Below, piece by piece: positions 62,531 through 64,000 of a stretch of 64,000 nt of DNA. A program made the position numbers and the translations under genes. This stretch comes from Rhodophyticola sp. CCM32. Its GTDB lineage: Bacteria > Pseudomonadota > Alphaproteobacteria > Rhodobacterales > Rhodobacteraceae. The stretch spans positions 1,116,001 to 1,180,000 of the forward strand of contig NZ_CP038492.1 in NCBI RefSeq assembly GCF_004751985.1, given 5' to 3'. The notes below the pieces were generated by a model. It worked only from the letters and a program-made list of their open reading frames with translations. It made no database searches and had not been told where the DNA came from. Every line of letters begins with the position of its first letter. Positions within the stretch are counted from its first letter, which is position 1.

Positions 62531-62994
62531 TCCGCGCGCTGGTCCTGTTGCTGGCCCTGATCCTGCCGCTTGCGGCGGGGGCCGTACAACCTGATGAAAT
62601 TCTTGATGATCCGGTGCTGGAGGCGCGGGCGCGCAGCATCTCGGCGGGGCTGCGCTGCCCGGTCTGCCGCAATGAAAGCATTGACGATTCCCATGCGGAT
62701 CTGGCCCGCGATCTGCGGCTTCTGGTGCGCGAACGGCTTGTGGCGGGGGATACGGATGCCCAGGTGACCCGGTTCATCGTCGAGCGGTATGGCGAATATG
62801 TGCTGCTGAACCCGCCGGCCCGGGGATCGACCTGGATACTCTGGCTGGCGGGTCCCGGGCTGCTTTTGCTGGGGCTGGGGCTTGTCGTAAGTTATCTGCG
62901 CCGCCGGGCCCGCGCGCCGGAGGCCGAGACGGGACTGAATGCTGAGGAGGCGGCCCGTCTGGCCGAGATCATGGAAGATGACGGGCAGAGATAG
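62527..62994 (+). CDS. ccmH: Cytochrome c maturation protein CcmH (CycL)
   Basis: 155 residues. Signal peptide (MIRALVLLLALILPLAAGAV), thioredoxin-like redox motif RCPVCRNESIDDSHADLARD (CxxC), then VTRFIVERYGEYVLLNPP and one C-terminal helix (ILWLAGPGLLLLGLGLVVSY). Keeps the apocytochrome CxxCH thiols reduced for haem ligation by CcmF. ATG 62527 overlaps the ccmF stop. Confidence 0.94.
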   Translation: MIRALVLLLALILPLAAGAVQPDEILDDPVLEARARSISAGLRCPVCRNESIDDSHADLARDLRLLVRERLVAGDTDAQVTRFIVERYGEYVLLNPPARGSTWILWLAGPGLLLLGLGLVVSYLRRRARAPEAETGLNAEEAARLAEIMEDDGQR

Positions 62995-63129
62995 GCCTTG
63001 CCGACCCGCGCCCCGGGATATCTCGGGCAAAAAACACCTTCGGAACAGGCTGACGTTGCGTTTACACTTTCCTGAACTGATCGGTTTGGTATGGTGCGCC
63101 TTCCGGACTGGGATTAGCAGAGGCCGATC

Positions 63130-63906
63130 ATGATTTACGAAACCATCACCCTCGATATCGCCGATGAGATTGCGACCATTACGCTGCGCCGTCCCGATGT
63201 GATGAATGCGCTGAACACCCAGATGCGGGCCGAGATCACCCATGCTTTCGGCAATGCGGGCCGTGACGCGCGGGTGGTGGTGATGACCGGTGAGGGCCGG
63301 GCCTTCTGTTCCGGTCAGGATCTGGGCGACCGTGCCAATGTGGGGGATATCAACCTCGAACGCACCCTGCGCGATGAATATATCCCGATGCTGATGGCGA
63401 TTGTGGAATGCCCGGTGCCGACGATTTCGGCGGTGAACGGCACCGCGGCCGGGGCAGGGGCCAATCTGGCGCTGGCCGCCGATGTGGTCATTGCCAGCGA
63501 AAGCGCCAGTTTCATTCAGGCTTTCACACGGATCGGCCTGATCCCCGATGCCGGGGGCACCTATGTGCTGCCGCGTCAGATCGGGATGGCCAAGGCGATG
63601 GGGGCGGCGCTGTTTGCCGACAAGATCACGGCACAGCAGGCCTCGGACTGGGGTATGATCTGGGAGGCGGTGCCGGAGGCGGAGTTCACCGGCCATTGGC
63701 AGGCCCGCGCGGCCCATCTGGCCCAGGGGCCGACCGTGGCATTTGCCAAGGTGAAAGAGGCGATGCAGGCCAGTTTCGGCAACACGATGGCCGAACAGTT
63801 GTTGCTGGAAGGCAAGCTGCAGGGAGATTGCGGCCGGACCCGCGATTTCAAGGAAGGGGTTCTGGCCTTCCTTGAAAAACGGACAGCCCAGTTCGAAGGC
63901 CGCTAA
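63130..63906 (+). CDS. Enoyl-CoA hydratase/isomerase family protein (PaaG-like)
   Basis: 258-residue crotonase-fold enzyme. IATITLRRPDVMNALNTQMR, oxyanion GEGRAFCSGQDLGDR, VNGTAAGAGANLALAADVVI, FTRIGLIPDAGGTYVLPRQI. The SGQDL and PDAGGTY segments fit PaaG-type 2-(1,2-epoxy-1,2-dihydrophenyl)acetyl-CoA isomerases (phenylacetate degradation), but no other paa gene is nearby, so a general beta-oxidation role is also possible. Its TAA stop is joined directly to repeat B. 135 bp after ccmH. Confidence 0.85.
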   Translation: MIYETITLDIADEIATITLRRPDVMNALNTQMRAEITHAFGNAGRDARVVVMTGEGRAFCSGQDLGDRANVGDINLERTLRDEYIPMLMAIVECPVPTISAVNGTAAGAGANLALAADVVIASESASFIQAFTRIGLIPDAGGTYVLPRQIGMAKAMGAALFADKITAQQASDWGMIWEAVPEAEFTGHWQARAAHLAQGPTVAFAKVKEAMQASFGNTMAEQLLLEGKLQGDCGRTRDFKEGVLAFLEKRTAQFEGR

Positions 63907-64000
63907 AGCGGTTTGCGTTTTATATGAGGCAGCCCCATTGAAAACCGCGTTCGACCCGAAGGGGAGAGGCAGCGGTTTTCGATACAGATCAAACGCAAAC
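63904..64000 (+). repeat. Repeat family B, most complete copy (cut by window end)
   Basis: Outer arm AGCGGTTTGCGTTT (63907-63920) and its inverse AAACGCAAAC at the window edge; inner arm TTGAAAACCGCGTTCG opposite GCGGTTTTCGATAC; core GAAGGGGAGAGGCAGC. Partial copies occur at 16915, 32369, 5418, 21541 and 60316. The element starts immediately after the hydratase stop codon. Confidence 0.75.

Noticed and set aside
1..64000. tRNA genes, CRISPR arrays, complete insertion sequences, prophage
   Set aside because: No T-loop/acceptor pairs of a tRNA, no regularly spaced repeats, and no transposase, integrase or phage structural genes were found.

Overview
The window is a chromosomal segment of an alphaproteobacterium of the order Rhodobacterales (Rhodobacteraceae/Roseobacteraceae type). 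The evidence is high GC, the dusB-ntrB-ntrC-ntrY-ntrX-trkA-trkH-hfq-hflX order, an IspDF fusion, DUF6477/DUF6456 proteins next to lipA, a 'component of SufBCD complex' membrane protein between hemB and mfd, and an NtrC without the GAFTGA loop. No rRNA, tRNA, CRISPR array, prophage or complete insertion sequence was seen.

Layout. 1-5.2 kb: GNAT acetyltransferase tail, rarD, LOG-family protein, LysM protein, Atm1-type ABC exporter. 5.4-10.6 kb: RND pump operon on the minus strand, with two operator-like dyads upstream. 10.8-13 kb: yfgM-like gene and bamB. 13.4-16.7 kb: guaA (minus) and a frameshifted mttB-type methyltransferase. 17-22.1 kb: DUF6477, a helix-turn-helix DUF6456 protein with DnaA boxes in front, lipA, two c-type cytochromes, hpt. 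22.2-24.8 kb: COQ10-like protein and the coupled operon ispDF-pgpA-cinA. 25-37.2 kb: the nitrogen-regulation, potassium-uptake and Hfq block. 37.2-39.9 kb: an AT-richer accessory island. 39.9-48.4 kb: a frameshifted penicillin acylase, SYLF lipoprotein, hemB, SufBCD component, mfd. 48.7-53.3 kb: MFS exporter, membrane hydrolase, DsbA/FrnE-like oxidoreductase, and a compact arsenic operon (ArsR-ArsC fusion, ArsC, aquaglyceroporin). 53.5-64 kb: patatin and 3-hydroxybutyrate dehydrogenase, orphan peptide-binding protein, DUF502, psuK-psuG, ccmF-ccmH, enoyl-CoA hydratase.

The best candidate for an undescribed system is the island at about 37.4-39.4 kb. It is a tight three-gene operon encoding a two-helix membrane protein with a coiled coil, an ImmA/IrrE zinc metallopeptidase and a 'beta family' protein. 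A sigma70-like promoter and an exact alphaproteobacterial SOS box (GTTC-N7-GTTC) lie upstream. This combination suggests a damage- or phage-responsive defence module, but that function is inferred.

The intergenic spaces carry several small palindromic repeat families. Family A (3 copies, about 104 bp) and families B and C (about 100-115 bp, with paired changes in their stems) have TA-flanked WAGC termini. Family E is about 118 bp with 2 copies. Family F consists of twin 18-nt palindromes sitting mainly between convergent genes, like bidirectional terminators. A candidate sRNA with its own promoter and a strong intrinsic terminator lies antisense in the gap before the peptide-binding protein gene. 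Both apparent frameshifts (mttB and penicillin acylase) are one-base contractions of G/C homopolymers, so sequencing error has to be considered along with real decay.
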